Assembly (NCBI RefSeq): GCF_000003815.2
Contig: NC_049983.1
Coordinates: 22,062,796 to 22,126,795, forward strand
DNA length: 64,000 bases
DNA from: Branchiostoma floridae
Lineage: Eukaryota; Chordata; Leptocardii; Amphioxiformes; Branchiostomatidae
Reading direction: 5' to 3'
In this document: piece by piece, positions 63,534 to 64,000 of the stretch
Position numbering within the stretch: the first letter of the stretch is position 1
Layout of the letters: every line of letters begins with the position of its first letter
Made by a program: the position numbers and the translations under genes
The notes under the pieces: model-generated
Seen by the model: the letters and a program-made list of their open reading frames with translations, nothing else
What the model was told of the DNA's origin: nothing
The model's database searches: none

Positions 63534-64000
63534 TCATGTCCATCTTGTGAATATTTTACCACCTCTGTTGATGCTGTGTCACCTTGTGTTCAGTATAGCT
63601 TACAGTGGGAATATTGTAATACTTTTAACTGTTGTACTTCTTCTATATCAATTCAGTGTTCTTACAGTTGACCAAAAGTTTATAACCAAAACTTTTGTTT
63701 CTTCTTGCCATTGAACTGAAAAGAAAAGTAAAACTTTGAATTTGTGCTAAACATGTGATGTTGCTTTAATGTCCATACTAACAGTGCCTTGTATGCAGTG
63801 TGCTGTATGTAGCTGCTACACATCTAAAATCTGTGGAGTTAGACATGTAATGAAACCGTTTTGTCATTTCTCACCCAGTCCTGTCAAGCTAGCTGTATAT
63901 TTATCTGGAAATGGAAGAACCAGTTCATAAAGTAGTTAGCTACAACACTATCATTATATGATAAAAGTCATGCCATATTCATTCAGAATGTTCATGAATG

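Larger units (their letters stand above)
62762..64000. other. Dynein intron up to window edge
   Basis: No further dynein exon is recognised here, so the next upstream exon lies outside. Foldback elements at 62836-63121 and 63419-63533 are listed separately. The remainder shows nothing notable. Confidence 0.55.

Overview
The window looks like genomic DNA from a cephalochordate (amphioxus, Branchiostoma type). The reasons are intron-rich genes with canonical GT-AG splice sites, a secreted ApeC-domain protein, a tandem array of NHL beta-propeller genes, metazoan housekeeping genes and many foldback elements. The species is an inference; no search was run.

Region 1 (1-26.2 kb, minus strand): five tandem copies (A to E) of one five-exon gene with a period of about 5.6-6.1 kb. 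I derived every exon from splice sites and phase, and the phases agree across copies. The product reads as a type II membrane protein: a long disordered cytosolic tail with 3-5 NPxY motifs, one transmembrane helix (119-nt exon), a stalk of 11-residue SPSTPG units (1, 1, 8, 2 and 1 units in A-E), a Thr/Ser/Pro exon of 88 nt, then an extracellular NHL domain of about 275 residues in one exon. A runs off the left edge. B, C and E look intact, although E has a GC donor after its TM exon. D has an early in-frame stop and a 2-bp frameshift in the propeller. Remnants of further copies lie at 4747-4870 and about 21530-21575.

Region 2 (26.2-33.7 kb): a gene-free stretch, then a plus-strand 12-exon gene for a secreted 566-aa protein with a cysteine cluster, a coiled coil, a helical segment and a C-terminal ApeC domain (probable microbe-binding immune protein).

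Region 3 (33.7-50.4 kb): ATP6AP1 (V-ATPase accessory subunit Ac45, minus, 10 exons, 463 aa) lies head to head with RPS23 (plus, 4 exons, 143 aa) across 330 bp. Introns 2 and 3 of RPS23 each hold a 133-nt H/ACA snoRNA candidate; the two have identical 5' hairpins and compensating changes in the 3' hairpin. An ATP6AP1 intron holds a 37-unit minisatellite of 40 bp derived from an exon 3' end, so each unit repeats a splice donor.

Region 4 (50.4-62.8 kb and the rest): the last 17 exons (about 976 residues) of an axonemal dynein heavy chain of the DNAH3/7/12 type on the minus strand. Several exon ends here, in ATP6AP1 and in RPS23 have partial tandem copies in the flanking introns, which makes splice-junction duplication a theme of the window. 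The tail of the window is intron with foldback elements.
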